Shown here: in pieces, positions 1-9,041 of the stretch
Layout: each line of letters starts with the position of its first letter
How positions within the stretch are numbered: position 1 is the first letter of the stretch
DNA from: an uncultured Odoribacter sp.
Lineage (GTDB): Bacteria; Bacteroidota; Bacteroidia; Bacteroidales; Marinifilaceae
Direction of reading: 5' to 3'
Length of the DNA: 64,000 nt
NCBI GenBank assembly: GCA_910588375.1
Contig: CAJUQA010000006.1
Span: 113,044 to 177,043 of the forward strand
The notes under the pieces: model-generated
What the model saw: only the letters and a program-made list of their open reading frames with translations
Database searches by the model: none
What the model was told of the DNA's origin: nothing
Position numbers and translations under genes: made by a program

Positions 1-687
1 CAGGCAACCATCGACACGGTGGAGGTTTACATGAAAGCGATGAAGCCTTTGCTGGCGGGCTGGGAGGCGGATTTCGGGAAGGAGATGATGACGAAGTCGA
101 AGTTGTATCTGAATATGACGTGGAGCGGGGATGCGGAGTGGGCGATTCAGGAAGCCGGGGCTATAGGTACGGAACTCGCCTATGCGATTCCGGAGGAAGG
201 AAGTACGGTGTGGTATGATTGCTGGGCGATACCGAAGTATGCGAAGAATGTGAAGGCGGCGAGTTATTTTATCAATTATATGTGCCGTCCGGATATAGCC
301 ATCCGGAATATGGAGGAAATCGGGTATGTGAGTGCGGTTTCTTCGCCGGAGATTATGGAATATGTGCAGGATTCGACGCTGTCGGCCTGTTCGGATGTGA
401 GTTATTTTTTCGGTGAGGCGGGCAAAGCCCTGAAGGTGAGGCACACGATGTATCCGGACAAGCGTTTTATGGAGAAATGCGCCATGGAACGGGATTTCGG
501 CGACGCCACTGAAGCGGTGCTGGATATGTGGTCGAATGTGAAAGGCGATAATCTGAACCCCGGTATCCTGACGTTTATTTTCGTGTGTTTCGGCGCGCTG
601 CTTGTTTTGGGTATATACAGCAAGTACAAGAGGAAACGCCGCCAGCAGAGTATCCGTCTGTTGAAAAGCCGGAGGACGAAGGCCTGA
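1..687 (+). CDS. C-terminal part of a PotD-like spermidine/putrescine-binding protein with a C-terminal membrane anchor
   Basis: The reading frame is open from the first base, so the gene starts before the window. The visible 228 residues resemble the C-terminal lobe of PotD-type periplasmic polyamine-binding proteins: a stretch with MTWSGDAEWAI, then IPEEGSTVWYDCWAIPK, then a helical region with YFINYMCRPD. This protein is the substrate-binding component of an ABC importer for spermidine/putrescine. After the binding domain comes a hydrophobic segment (about 20 residues, near LTFIFVCFGALLVLGIY) and a basic tail (KYKRKRRQQ), which suggests the protein is anchored in the inner membrane rather than free in the periplasm. 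Permease and ATPase genes are presumably upstream, outside the window. The gene converges on the transporter gene that follows. Confidence 0.8.
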   Translation, partial: QATIDTVEVYMKAMKPLLAGWEADFGKEMMTKSKLYLNMTWSGDAEWAIQEAGAIGTELAYAIPEEGSTVWYDCWAIPKYAKNVKAASYFINYMCRPDIAIRNMEEIGYVSAVSSPEIMEYVQDSTLSACSDVSYFFGEAGKALKVRHTMYPDKRFMEKCAMERDFGDATEAVLDMWSNVKGDNLNPGILTFIFVCFGALLVLGIYSKYKRKRRQQSIRLLKSRRTKA

Positions 688-699
688 CTTTTTTCCCGC

Positions 700-2370
700 C
701 TATACAAATGACAGGACCAATACCTGCGCGGTGAGTACCCGCAAAAACATTGTCAAGGGATATACGGTGGCGTAGCTGACCGAAGGCATGTCGTTGCCTG
801 CGGTGGTATTGGAATAGGCCAGGGCAGGCGGGTCGGTGGTGCTTCCGGCAATGAGTCCCATGATGGTGAAGTAGTTGATTTTATATACTACGCGCGCTAT
901 TGTTCCGACAATCATCAGAGGCAGGAAGGTGATGATAAAGCCGTAGCCTATCCACGACCATCCCCCGCCGTTCACGACCGTATCCACGAAGCCTGCGCCC
1001 GCATTCAATCCGACGCACGCCAGGAAGAGGGATATACCGATTTCACGCAGCATGAGGTTGGCACTCATCGTGGTGTAGGTGATCAGTTTGTAATGGGGGC
1101 CGAAGCGGCTGATTAATATGGCCACAATCAAGGGGCCTCCGGCGAGTCCCAATTTGACGGGTTGCGGTATGCCGGGGAAAGCAAAGGGGATGCTTCCTAT
1201 CAGGATTCCCAAGGCTATCCCCAAGAAGATGGGAACAAGATTGGGTTCCCGCAGACGCCGCAGGGAGTTGCCTAATACTTTGCTTACGTTTTCGATGTCT
1301 CTCTCCGCCCCAACAACTGTAAGGCGGTCGCCCATCTGCAATTGGAGGCCTGTATGAGCCACCAGGTCCACTCCCGCCCTGTTGACCCGGGTGATGTTGA
1401 CCCCGAAACCGTTCCTGAGATGCAGTTGCCCCAAGGTTTTTCCATTGATTTCGCTCCGGGTGATGGCGATACGGCGGGATACCAGTTTGTCGTCCAGTTT
1501 CTCCCATTCTGCCCGGTGCATTTCTATTCTTTCGCCGATGAAGGCAATAATGGCATTCAAGTCCTGCCGGGCGGCAATGACGAAGAGTTTGTCGTCTTTT
1601 TCCAAGTGTGTGCGGGGCTTGGCGATTTCCAGGTCTTCGTTGGGATGAAGGATACGGGATATGACAAATTTTTTATCAATCAAGGCGGCGATTTCGGATA
1701 TTTCTTTTCCGAAGAGCGCAGGGTTTTTCACCAGGAGGGAGATGTGGGTGGCTTTGGATGCCTGTTCCGTGGCCTGGTTTTGCGCGGCTTCGGTTTCTTT
1801 ATCGAAGGATATGCGGAATATGTAGCGAATCAGTACTATCGCCAGGATGATGCCAATCACTCCCAACGGATAAGCCACGGCGTATCCCATGGCGATGGAG
1901 GGCATTTCGACGCCTTTCATGTCGTAATATGCCTGTTGGGCCGCTCCCAGTCCGGGGGTGTTGGTCACGGCGCCGGAAAGGATGCCCACCATGGTGGTGA
2001 TCGGCAATCCGGTTATCACATGGATGATGTAGGTGGCAAGTACTCCCAGCAGAATAATTGCCGTTGCCAGCAGGTTGAGCGTGACGCCGCCTTTTTTAAA
2101 GGAGGAGAAGAAGCCGGGGCCTACCTGCAATCCGACGGAGTAGACAAAGAGTATCAATCCGAATTCCTGGAGGAAATGAAGCGCCTGCGGATCCATGCGC
2201 AAACCGAAATGGCTGCAAATGATGCCGACGAAGAGTATCCAGGTGATGCCGAGGGATATTCCCCCTATTTTAATTTTTCCCAAGAGGATTCCTATGAATA
2301 TAACGACGGAAATCAAGAGGATGGAATGTCCTATCCCGGTTCCGAATAACAGTGTGCTCAACCACTCCAT
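700..2370 (-). CDS. YidE/YbjL/AspT-type putative membrane antiporter with RCK_C domains
   Basis: This 556-residue integral membrane protein has the layout of the AspT/YidE/YbjL family. An N-terminal bundle of about five to six membrane helices (residues 1-190) is followed by two consecutive cytoplasmic TrkA-C/RCK_C-like domains (about 200-370), then a second bundle of helices (about 375-556). Glycine-rich repeated motifs in the two halves (GAVTNTPGLGAAQQA near 135 and GSTTDPPALAYSNTTAG near 510) are the duplicated signature of the family. AspT exchanges aspartate and alanine; most YidE-like members have no known substrate, so none is assigned. The ATG at 2370 gives the full family length. It is a single gene that converges on the PotD-like gene. 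Confidence 0.85.
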   Translation of the reverse strand: MEWLSTLLFGTGIGHSILLISVVIFIGILLGKIKIGGISLGITWILFVGIICSHFGLRMDPQALHFLQEFGLILFVYSVGLQVGPGFFSSFKKGGVTLNLLATAIILLGVLATYIIHVITGLPITTMVGILSGAVTNTPGLGAAQQAYYDMKGVEMPSIAMGYAVAYPLGVIGIILAIVLIRYIFRISFDKETEAAQNQATEQASKATHISLLVKNPALFGKEISEIAALIDKKFVISRILHPNEDLEIAKPRTHLEKDDKLFVIAARQDLNAIIAFIGERIEMHRAEWEKLDDKLVSRRIAITRSEINGKTLGQLHLRNGFGVNITRVNRAGVDLVAHTGLQLQMGDRLTVVGAERDIENVSKVLGNSLRRLREPNLVPIFLGIALGILIGSIPFAFPGIPQPVKLGLAGGPLIVAILISRFGPHYKLITYTTMSANLMLREIGISLFLACVGLNAGAGFVDTVVNGGGWSWIGYGFIITFLPLMIVGTIARVVYKINYFTIMGLIAGSTTDPPALAYSNTTAGNDMPSVSYATVYPLTMFLRVLTAQVLVLSFV

Positions 2371-2473
2371 GATGAATAATAACTGATTTTAAGGTTCTGT
2401 TTGCCTTTAGAGGGATGTTTCCCCCAAGGGGTATTTGTTTAAAGCGTGCAAAATTATAATATTTTAATCAAGT

Positions 2474-2519
2474 TTGCAAAAAACTTTATAACCGCCGTGC
2501 GTAATGCCGGCGGTTATAA
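2474..2519 (-). terminator. Rho-independent terminator of the SUMF1-domain gene
   Basis: A perfect 12-bp inverted repeat (TTATAACCGCCG at 2486-2497 and CGGCGGTTATAA at 2508-2519) with a 10-base loop lies just downstream of the stop codon at 2562 on the minus strand. On that strand it is followed by AGTTTTTTGC, a T-run. Confidence 0.7.
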
Positions 2520-2561
2520 TTTTCCTATCCTATTTATTTCCGTATTTTTATAGACAAAAAT

Positions 2562-5500
2562 TTATGGTAACGGACGGATATTCACTTGTCCGTTTCCGCT
2601 GTTCCCAATCATCATACCGGTTTCCGTCAGGTTCGGCATGCCGACATAAGTACCTTTTTGCGTTGTCCATTGGTAGCCGGCCCCATCAATCATCACCGTA
2701 TTTGTAAAGTAGAATCCGGAATAATGGTTGGGCTGTCCGGTATGAATGATATTGGATGCCGTAGAAGAAGCGCTAATCGCGTTACAACCGTTATGACCGG
2801 AAATGAATGAGGAGCCGCCACCGGCACCGTTCGCACAGGCCGCAGCTCCACCCCCATAATATCCTCCTCCTCCCCCACAGCCTCCACCTCCATATCCAAA
2901 TCCGGCACTGAGGTATCCGGTACTTTGACGGCTTCCACAGGTTGTCTGTGACCCTCCGGTGGTTACCCCGCCACTATACCCAACAAGACCGCCACCGGCA
3001 CCTCCATATCCCGAAGCCGCACCCCCGCCTGCCGCTACCATTATTCTTGATTTTAAGCTGGCAAAATCTTTCCAATTCGCATTCAGCACCAACCGTATAT
3101 CGCTGGCCCCTCCTCCCGGCCAACCTCCGGAACTTCCTGTCCCGCCATTAAAGGATGTCCCATTACCGGAACCTAATCTTTGACCTACATATACCGCCAA
3201 GGTCGTTGTCGTATTGAAAGCGATTTCACCGGCCGTATATCCGCCACTACTGTTATAGGCACCGGCACCCCAACACTCTATCTTGTATTTATCTGCTTTC
3301 AATGTGATTGACTGGGCCGCACCTGTATATTTAAACTGACGTATCACCTCCAATGTCTTTCTCCATTCCTGTCCCGGACATCTATCCGATGAGACGGTCA
3401 CGTCCACCTTAAATATAGAATTAGCATCCAATCCCGACACGAGTCCGCTATTGGCAGCAATGGATATTCCTGCCGGGGGATTTTCCAATTTCCAGTGTGT
3501 CTGAGACATGCCTCCCCAATTTGAAGTAACGGTAAAAGAAGGGTAAACATTGGCATAGGTTTCCAAGCTTTCAGTCCACGGGACAGGAAGAATATATAAG
3601 CTTGTTTCGCATTCCGCAATTCCCATGGCACATTCCCCCACACGTTTAAAATGGTAGACGACGGTCGAAGGAGTTGTATTCTCCACCTCATATTGCAGAC
3701 TTTCCCCTATGGCATTTTCGACCAATTCATAGACTGTTTCTCCCGGTTTTTTGACGTACCATGTGTATTGGAAACGCACATTCGGCAAGTCGGCACAAAA
3801 AGCAGATTGCAGATTCAAGATATTTTTTTCACCTCCTGAACAAACGGTGTCACTCTTGATTTTTCCTCCGTCAATCTTGATACCCGACAGGCTGTATACA
3901 CCGCGGAATCCCACCGTGCTGTCCCGTTGGGTAATCGTCGTGAAGTAATCCATTGCCTCCGTACGGTCGGAAGTACGTAACAGACTGTCGGGGGAAGAGA
4001 AGCCGCCACCACGAACGCCGTAGCTACCTACTGCCGTATTCCAATAAGCAGGGTTATACACGCCTGTTCCACAACTACTACCATTGAAATTGGGATTCCC
4101 CACACTTACGCATAATTCCTTTAAATTACCGCTCATGTCCATCACTCCCCAATACGTTCCGCCCGATTGTAATTGTGAGGTCGAAGACGTGGCAAACATT
4201 CCGCAACGTACGGGACCGGAAAGCCGGTTGTTTGTACCGCCGTTCACATTCCGGGAAGCGTTGTTCGCCACTTCCCGCTCATCACCCAAATAAGCCAAAT
4301 CGCTCAGACCGTTCAAGGAGTTTACTCCTGTGTTGCTATTCCAGGCATACTCTCCCGCTTCCGGCAACTGAGGATAAGGACGACGGCAAGCCTTCTCGTA
4401 TTCCAATTCACTCATGGGGCGCAAACCGCTCCAACTGCAATACGCTATCATGTCTTCGATGCTCATGTAATTACAAGCCAAGGTCTGACCATCGTCCGTA
4501 CTGAAAAGGTCGTTATTGGGATTGAGATTGTTACCGAAAACCACAGGAGCGATTGGGGTACGCTGTTCCACGAATACGATGCCGTTTCTATTACTTGGTT
4601 GGGTAATGTCCCCGAAGACGTAATCCCCTCTCTTCATAGTAGAGAAGTTGTTGTTTGCTACCCGCGCTTTCTGCTGGTCGAGGGTCAGAGAATTAAGGAA
4701 CTCTACATACTGCTCCTGGCTCGTCTCGTATTTCATTACGTAAAAACCGGCATATCCTTTCGGATAAGAAGCGGAAAGGGAAACAAGATTATTATCACCT
4801 TTTATTCCCAACATTAAAATATTCTCTGAATTAATAAGTATCGGACTTCCCTGTGACTTCAAAGAAATATTGTAAATCCCGCTATAACTACTGCTTTTCA
4901 TTCGAATACGATAGTAAGTGTAAGAGCCGGGAGAAACAACCGTCAGATAAGTAGAAAAAGGATAAGAAGACGTAACCGGAAAACAATTGTTCCCTCCTGA
5001 CCATAAAGTTTTCCAATCTCCACTCAACCCTGTATTTGAACCTTCCAAATATCCGTATTGTACCGAAGCATAAACACCCAATGCAAAAGAGGTTATTGTG
5101 CAAGGAGTTGCAAGTTTTATCTGCCACCATTCCTCATTTCCGGTTCCAGCAGAACACCAATAGCTGGAATTGCCAGATATTGCGTTTGAAGCAGGATAAC
5201 CATTATATATACTAGAAGTTGTACAATACCCTTGATTTGCAATTTCTTGATTAGATATCAGCATATTATTGGACGCCCCGTCCCCTAAGTAATAGCTGTT
5301 GTAAGGGATGTAGACCATTTCGATGGCATGAACGGCAACGTAAATCTCATTCAGAGCATTACCGAAATCACTTTTTGTTAAACCTGTTCCGTTAAGAGGC
5401 CATTTCGCCTGTAATCGAACACTGACATTTCCCTCTGAGATTCCGTTACGCATGACGTACAATCCGTTGACCTTTCCGGCGTTGGCACCCACCATGTAAG

Positions 5501-5822
5501 CGTAACCGCCTCCCTCGTTACCGGCAGCATTGCTCAATACATGACCGGAAGAAGAAAGGTAAGCATGCTGCCAAGGGTTTTCCAATCCCCGTTTCTTAAA
5601 CTTAAAGAACACCCACGCGGCATCCCAATTGAAATCATCCCGCCAGGAGTTGTCCCAACGAAGGGTGACTTCGATAACAGCCGTATCGTTAACGATACTC
5701 ACGACTCGCGTTTTGCCCTCCACACGGATGTTGTTCGCTTTGACGCCCGCTATTGTACACAACAACAATAACACGGGCAATAATACTTGACACACACAGA
5801 CACATCCAAATAATTTCTTCAT
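2562..5822 (-). CDS. Large secreted protein with discoidin-like, SUMF1-like and glycine-rich domains
   Basis: This 1086-residue protein has a signal peptide (hydrophobic core in residues 8-28, cleavage probably after GVKA). Next comes a beta-rich N-terminal region, then a stretch at about 185-325 with the look of an F5/8C (discoidin) carbohydrate-binding domain (YPASNAISGN, EEWWQIKLATPCTITSFAL). A SUMF1/formylglycine-generating-enzyme-like domain follows (about 335-690; MIAYCSWSGLRPMSELEYEKA, WGVMDMSGNLKELC, GSYGVRGGGF), then an Ig/PKD-like segment, then a long glycine-rich C-terminal domain (about 860-1086). SUMF1-fold domains outside sulfatase clusters are usually non-catalytic or lectin-like in Bacteroidota surface proteins, and no sulfatase is adjacent. 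I see no C-terminal T9SS sorting domain. It is monocistronic with its own terminator. A surface binding role is inferred. Confidence 0.75.
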   Translation of the reverse strand: MKKLFGCVCVCQVLLPVLLLLCTIAGVKANNIRVEGKTRVVSIVNDTAVIEVTLRWDNSWRDDFNWDAAWVFFKFKKRGLENPWQHAYLSSSGHVLSNAAGNEGGGYAYMVGANAGKVNGLYVMRNGISEGNVSVRLQAKWPLNGTGLTKSDFGNALNEIYVAVHAIEMVYIPYNSYYLGDGASNNMLISNQEIANQGYCTTSSIYNGYPASNAISGNSSYWCSAGTGNEEWWQIKLATPCTITSFALGVYASVQYGYLEGSNTGLSGDWKTLWSGGNNCFPVTSSYPFSTYLTVVSPGSYTYYRIRMKSSSYSGIYNISLKSQGSPILINSENILMLGIKGDNNLVSLSASYPKGYAGFYVMKYETSQEQYVEFLNSLTLDQQKARVANNNFSTMKRGDYVFGDITQPSNRNGIVFVEQRTPIAPVVFGNNLNPNNDLFSTDDGQTLACNYMSIEDMIAYCSWSGLRPMSELEYEKACRRPYPQLPEAGEYAWNSNTGVNSLNGLSDLAYLGDEREVANNASRNVNGGTNNRLSGPVRCGMFATSSTSQLQSGGTYWGVMDMSGNLKELCVSVGNPNFNGSSCGTGVYNPAYWNTAVGSYGVRGGGFSSPDSLLRTSDRTEAMDYFTTITQRDSTVGFRGVYSLSGIKIDGGKIKSDTVCSGGEKNILNLQSAFCADLPNVRFQYTWYVKKPGETVYELVENAIGESLQYEVENTTPSTVVYHFKRVGECAMGIAECETSLYILPVPWTESLETYANVYPSFTVTSNWGGMSQTHWKLENPPAGISIAANSGLVSGLDANSIFKVDVTVSSDRCPGQEWRKTLEVIRQFKYTGAAQSITLKADKYKIECWGAGAYNSSGGYTAGEIAFNTTTTLAVYVGQRLGSGNGTSFNGGTGSSGGWPGGGASDIRLVLNANWKDFASLKSRIMVAAGGGAASGYGGAGGGLVGYSGGVTTGGSQTTCGSRQSTGYLSAGFGYGGGGCGGGGGYYGGGAAACANGAGGGSSFISGHNGCNAISASSTASNIIHTGQPNHYSGFYFTNTVMIDGAGYQWTTQKGTYVGMPNLTETGMMIGNSGNGQVNIRPLP

Positions 5823-5874
5823 ACACGAAAATTACTTAGCACCTTGAAGTCCCCGGAAAGGCTGGTTAATGACA

Positions 5875-6108
5875 ATAAAAAAGCGTGGGAACTTTAGTTT
5901 ATCCATTCTGAGGTATCGCCAAACACCCACATCGAAATAAACAGTTACCCACGCTTGACCGGGTATATAGGAAATATATACGGCAAACGTGAGCGTTTGT
6001 GCTGCTTATCCTTCGATGTTGAAAATTGGCGATTTTCAGAATGAGGATAAAGCTAAACGCTTCAATCAAATATGTCCGCTGCGACGGAATACGCTTATTC
6101 TCATCATA
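5875..6108 (-). ncRNA. Candidate structured small RNA, 6S-like in overall shape
   Basis: The intergenic region between the SUMF1 gene and map contains dense nested inverted repeats. On the minus strand, one arm (6028-6052, containing TTTATC, CATTCTGA and ATCGCCAA) pairs with the other (5899-5921, containing TTGGCGAT, TCAGAATG and GATAAA). Inside it CATCGAA pairs with TTCGATG, and CAAACG/CGTTTG (5984-5999) forms a tip hairpin. The 3' end can alternatively form AAGCGTGGG..CCCACGCTT followed by TTTTTTATTG, a terminator. A TAnnTTTG promoter motif lies just upstream. A long interrupted hairpin with own promoter and terminator is the form of 6S RNA and of the Bacteroidales-1 RNA family. I infer membership from shape only, not from alignment. 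Confidence 0.55.
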
Positions 6109-6114
6109 GCAGGG

Positions 6115-6122
6115 CAAAGGTA
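6115..6122 (-). promoter_or_regulatory. Bacteroidota -7 promoter element for the small RNA
   Basis: The minus strand reads TACCTTTG, a match to the Bacteroidota sigma-ABfr -7 consensus TAnnTTTG. It sits immediately upstream of the structured RNA candidate. The -33 element is not clear. Confidence 0.5.
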
Positions 6123-6240
6123 AGAAAAAAGTTGAAGAGTAAAAGAAGTTGAAAAAGTTAAAAGGCGGAAAAGAGGAAAGAGGAATGAGTGAATAATGAT
6201 AGGAAAATATCACTATTTTTGTCTTTAAAATGACAGAATC

Positions 6241-7077
6241 ATGAAATTGTTCGGAAGTTTGAGCGAGAAAACGGATTTGGATGAAAAGCTGCGCCATTAC
6301 AGGCGTGCGGGACATGTTGTCCCTTCGAAGAAGATGATTAAGACGCCGGAGCAGATTGAAGGTATACGACGCAGTGCAGCCGTTAATACCGCTGTGCTCG
6401 ATATGGTGGCGGAACATATACGTGCGGGGATGTCGACGGGTGAAATCGACCGGCTGGTGTATGATTTCACCGTATCGCACGGTGCTGTTCCCGCCCCGCT
6501 GAATTACGAGGGTTTCCCGAAAAGCGTGTGTACGTCCATTAATGAAGAGGTGTGCCACGGGATACCGGACGACGATATTGTGCTGCAGGAAGGAGATATT
6601 ATCAATGTGGATGTATCGACGATTCTGGAGGGATATTATTCCGATGCCTCACGTATGTTTATGATCGGAAAGGTCCGTCCGAGCTGGAAACGTTTGGTGG
6701 AGGTCACCAAGGAGTGTTTGGAGCGCGGGGTGGCCGCTGCGAGGCCCTGGGGATTTCTGGGTGATATCGGAGAAGCCATACAAAGCCATGCGGAGGCGAA
6801 CGGCTATTCGGTGGTGCGGGATTTCTGCGGCCATGGCGTGGGGTTGCAATTTCATGAGAAACCGGAGGTGGAACATGTGGGTAAAAGAGGGCACGGCATG
6901 CTGCTGGTACCCGGCATGGTTTTTACCATCGAACCCATGATTAACATGGGCGGTTATGAAGTATATGTCGATTCCGACAATGAGTGGACGGTGCTCACAG
7001 AAGACGGAATGCCTTCCGCCCAATGGGAGAATACGATTCTCATCACCGATAGCGGAGTGGAAATTTTAACATATTGA
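6241..7077 (+). CDS. map: Type I methionine aminopeptidase
   Basis: This enzyme removes the initiator methionine from new proteins in the cytoplasm. It is 278 residues long and has the pita-bread fold. The five metal ligands are visible: Asp124 (INVDVS), Asp135 (YYSDASRMF), His198 (CGHGVG), Glu231 (FTIEPM) and Glu263 (AQWENT). The substrate-contacting His106 (EEVCHGIPD) and His205 (QFHEKPEV) are also present. There is an N-terminal extension of about 30 residues compared with the E. coli enzyme. The ATG at 6241 starts exactly where the structured intergenic region ends. The OmpA-family lipoprotein gene follows after 10 bases, so the two are probably cotranscribed. Confidence 0.97.
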   Translation: MKLFGSLSEKTDLDEKLRHYRRAGHVVPSKKMIKTPEQIEGIRRSAAVNTAVLDMVAEHIRAGMSTGEIDRLVYDFTVSHGAVPAPLNYEGFPKSVCTSINEEVCHGIPDDDIVLQEGDIINVDVSTILEGYYSDASRMFMIGKVRPSWKRLVEVTKECLERGVAAARPWGFLGDIGEAIQSHAEANGYSVVRDFCGHGVGLQFHEKPEVEHVGKRGHGMLLVPGMVFTIEPMINMGGYEVYVDSDNEWTVLTEDGMPSAQWENTILITDSGVEILTY

Positions 7078-7087
7078 ATCAGAGGTT

Positions 7088-7930
7088 ATGAAACAGTTAT
7101 GCTGGATTTTTGTATTGGCAGCCACGTTGTGCAGCACATCGTGTGTTTCCAAAAAGAAATATCTTATTGCCGAGAACGGACGTATCGCTTCTCTCGAAAG
7201 GGAGGAAGGCCTGCGTTCCCAGCTCAAAAGCTGTCAGGCGGATAAAAACGCTTTATCGGAGCGGGTGGAAAATCTGACAAGCGATACGGCAGAATTGGGC
7301 GGGAAGCTACAGGCTTACCGTAAGTTGTTGTTTTCCAACAAATCGGAGCAGGAGAAGCTGAATGCCTTGCTGGACGAAAAAAGCCGGGAGTTGCGGGAAA
7401 GGGAAAACACTATCCGGGAGCTGGAGGAAATAACCCATGCCCAGAAGGAGACGATGAACACGCTGCTGTCGAATGTGCAAGATGCGTTGATGGGATTCGG
7501 AAGCGACGAACTGAGTGTCACGCAACATGAAGGCAAGGTGTATGTGGCGATGTCGGACAAACTTTTGTTCGAATCGGGAAGCGCGAAAGTGGACAAGCGA
7601 GGCAAGGAAGCACTGGCGAAATTGGCAGAGGTGCTGAATAAACAGAATGATATTGATGTTTTTATCGAAGGACATACGGATTCGAAGCCGATCCACACGG
7701 TACAATTCCAGGACAATTGGGATTTAAGCGTTATCCGTGCAACCTCCGTCGTCCGCATTCTGACCCAGGAACATCATGTAAAGCCTTTGCAGATTCAGCC
7801 CACAGGCCGAGGCGAGTTTATGCCCGTCGCCGATAATGAAAGTGCCGAAGGCCGCAGTCTGAACCGCCGTACGGAGATTATCATGGCTCCCAAGTTGGAT
7901 AAGCTGATGAAGTTGCTGCAAAATCCGTAA
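7088..7930 (+). CDS. OmpA-family outer-membrane lipoprotein
   Basis: This 280-residue protein has a lipoprotein signal peptide ending in the lipobox STSC (Cys19 or so). An alpha-helical, probably coiled-coil region follows (about 35-125, rich in Glu, Lys, Leu and Arg), then a C-terminal OmpA/MotB peptidoglycan-binding domain (about 155-270) with the motifs VFIEGHTDSKPI, NWDLSVIRATSVVRIL and NRRTEI. The likely role is to tether the outer membrane to peptidoglycan. It lies 10 bases after map and ends in a strong terminator. Confidence 0.9.
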   Translation: MKQLCWIFVLAATLCSTSCVSKKKYLIAENGRIASLEREEGLRSQLKSCQADKNALSERVENLTSDTAELGGKLQAYRKLLFSNKSEQEKLNALLDEKSRELRERENTIRELEEITHAQKETMNTLLSNVQDALMGFGSDELSVTQHEGKVYVAMSDKLLFESGSAKVDKRGKEALAKLAEVLNKQNDIDVFIEGHTDSKPIHTVQFQDNWDLSVIRATSVVRILTQEHHVKPLQIQPTGRGEFMPVADNESAEGRSLNRRTEIIMAPKLDKLMKLLQNP

Positions 7931-7942
7931 TTCCCAAGTAAC

Positions 7943-7988
7943 AAACAAAGGCATACTGGAAAAAGAATTTCAGTACGCCTTTGTTTTT
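7943..7988 (+). terminator. Terminator after the map-OmpA operon
   Basis: AAACAAAGGC (7943-7952) pairs with GCCTTTGTTT (7977-7986), and an inner TACTG/CAGTA pair extends the stem. A T-run follows. It also lies between two convergent genes, so it may work for both. Confidence 0.8.
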
Positions 7989-8003
7989 GCCGCTATCCCG
8001 ATA

Positions 8004-8504
8004 TTATAAAAGTATTTTATCGAATTCGTAAGAATCGTAGTTCATTTCACATACATTTCTTGCCTGGTTCCGGTCAATGTAACCGAAGACGTCAAAATGC
8101 AAGGCATACAAAGCGGAATAAAGTTTACTCATGGTACTTTTTGAAAACGGGCAAGGTGTCCTATCGTTAAAGTAACTGACAATCATTTCCACCAACCAGT
8201 CCGAGTTATCAGAGGGGAGAATGTCTTTGATATTTTCATAAACAATCGTGCAAAGATAATCCGCAACAATCAATTTCTGATAATTTACCCGCAAAGGAGT
8301 GTAAAGATGTTCCACCGTGACGGGATGCAAAATCAATTTATATTCGTCAGTATCGTAAGGAATTTCCTGACTATGTTCCCAGCAATCTTTCACGAGAAAT
8401 GAGTTGTCCAACAATGTTGTTATTTTCGAAGTTTCTTTATAGCAACCATTGGCTGCCACCCTTATTCCATAAGGGAAATAAAGCTTAATCATCTCTTTAT
8501 CCAT
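8004..8504 (-). CDS. Hypothetical protein, 166 residues
   Basis: I do not recognise this family. It starts with ATG at 8504 and has no signal peptide or membrane segment. It is a soluble, fairly acidic and aromatic-rich protein (several Tyr, Trp and Cys). A cytoplasmic location is likely. It stands alone, convergent with the map-OmpA operon, with an AT-rich region of about 320 bases upstream that separates it from tRNA-Ser. Codon use looks like that of its neighbours, so it is probably a real chromosomal gene rather than part of the mobile element. Confidence 0.6.
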   Translation of the reverse strand: MDKEMIKLYFPYGIRVAANGCYKETSKITTLLDNSFLVKDCWEHSQEIPYDTDEYKLILHPVTVEHLYTPLRVNYQKLIVADYLCTIVYENIKDILPSDNSDWLVEMIVSYFNDRTPCPFSKSTMSKLYSALYALHFDVFGYIDRNQARNVCEMNYDSYEFDKILL

Positions 8505-8808
8505 ACTGTTTAATTTTAAAGAATAAATTGTTTAGCTTAAACAAATATTAGTTACGCATCTATTTGATAAAACTAAAAGTTATAATTTGTTATACGAATA
8601 AAGAAAAATGAAATTAAATAGTAGTTTTTAGTTAATGTTATCCATTATTTTTAAAAAATATTAAATTTTTTCACATTTATTCTATATTTCGTCCGAAACA
8701 AAGAACAAGAATAAAAATTTACTTCCGGATTTTTCCGGTTATTCTTTCCAAAATAAGAGATGAATATATTTTTTTTGCTTTTTAGTTTCTGTTTCTTACT
8801 TTTTGTCC
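8505..8808. other. AT-rich intergenic region without a recognisable gene
   Basis: About 300 very AT-rich bases lie between the start of the hypothetical gene and the tRNA-Ser promoter. Short open frames exist on both strands but have no coding character. I see no long inverted repeat. Confidence 0.5.
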
Positions 8809-8816
8809 TATCTTTG
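8809..8816 (+). promoter_or_regulatory. tRNA-Ser promoter, -7 element
   Basis: TATCTTTG matches the Bacteroidota -7 consensus TAnnTTTG and lies 12 bases before the mature tRNA. A weak TTTCTG about 19 bases further upstream may be the -33 element. Confidence 0.55.
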
Positions 8817-8828
8817 CACCGCTGCAAT

Positions 8829-8916
8829 GGAGAGATGCAGGAGTGGCTGAACTGGCTCGCCTGGAAAGCGGGTATACCCCAAAAGGGTATCGGGGGTTCG
8901 AATCCCCCTCTCTCCG
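8829..8916 (+). tRNA. tRNA-Ser (anticodon GGA)
   Basis: The 7-bp acceptor stem GGAGAGA pairs with TCTCTCC at 8909-8915. The anticodon stem CTCGC/GCGGG encloses the loop CTGGAAA, so the anticodon is GGA. A long variable arm is present, as expected for a class II tRNA, and the T arm is GGGGG-TTCGAAT-CCCCC. The CCA end is not encoded. The 3' ends of tRNA-Ser genes are known integration sites for Bacteroides elements such as NBU2, and an integrase gene follows directly. Confidence 0.96.
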
Positions 8917-8954
8917 CTGAGCCTCGAAGACAACAGAGGGTCAAAACAAGACAA

Positions 8955-8988
8955 ATCCTGTAAAATCAAGGTTTTACGGGATTTTTTA
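8955..8988 (+). terminator. Terminator downstream of tRNA-Ser
   Basis: An 11-bp stem (ATCCTGTAAAA at 8955-8965 with TTTTACGGGAT at 8972-8982, one G-T pair) is followed by TTTTTT. Confidence 0.8.
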
Positions 8989-9041
8989 TTGCTTATCGAA
9001 GACATCGAAAAGACACAAAAAAGCCCCTAAAAGACAAAGTT

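Noticed and set aside
1342..2349. 335-codon plus-strand open frame
   Set aside because: It is antisense to the YidE-type transporter, with low-complexity residues and no family pattern; a shadow frame.
5899..6558. 219-codon minus-strand open frame
   Set aside because: It covers the structured RNA and runs antisense through the start of map; the translation has no protein character.
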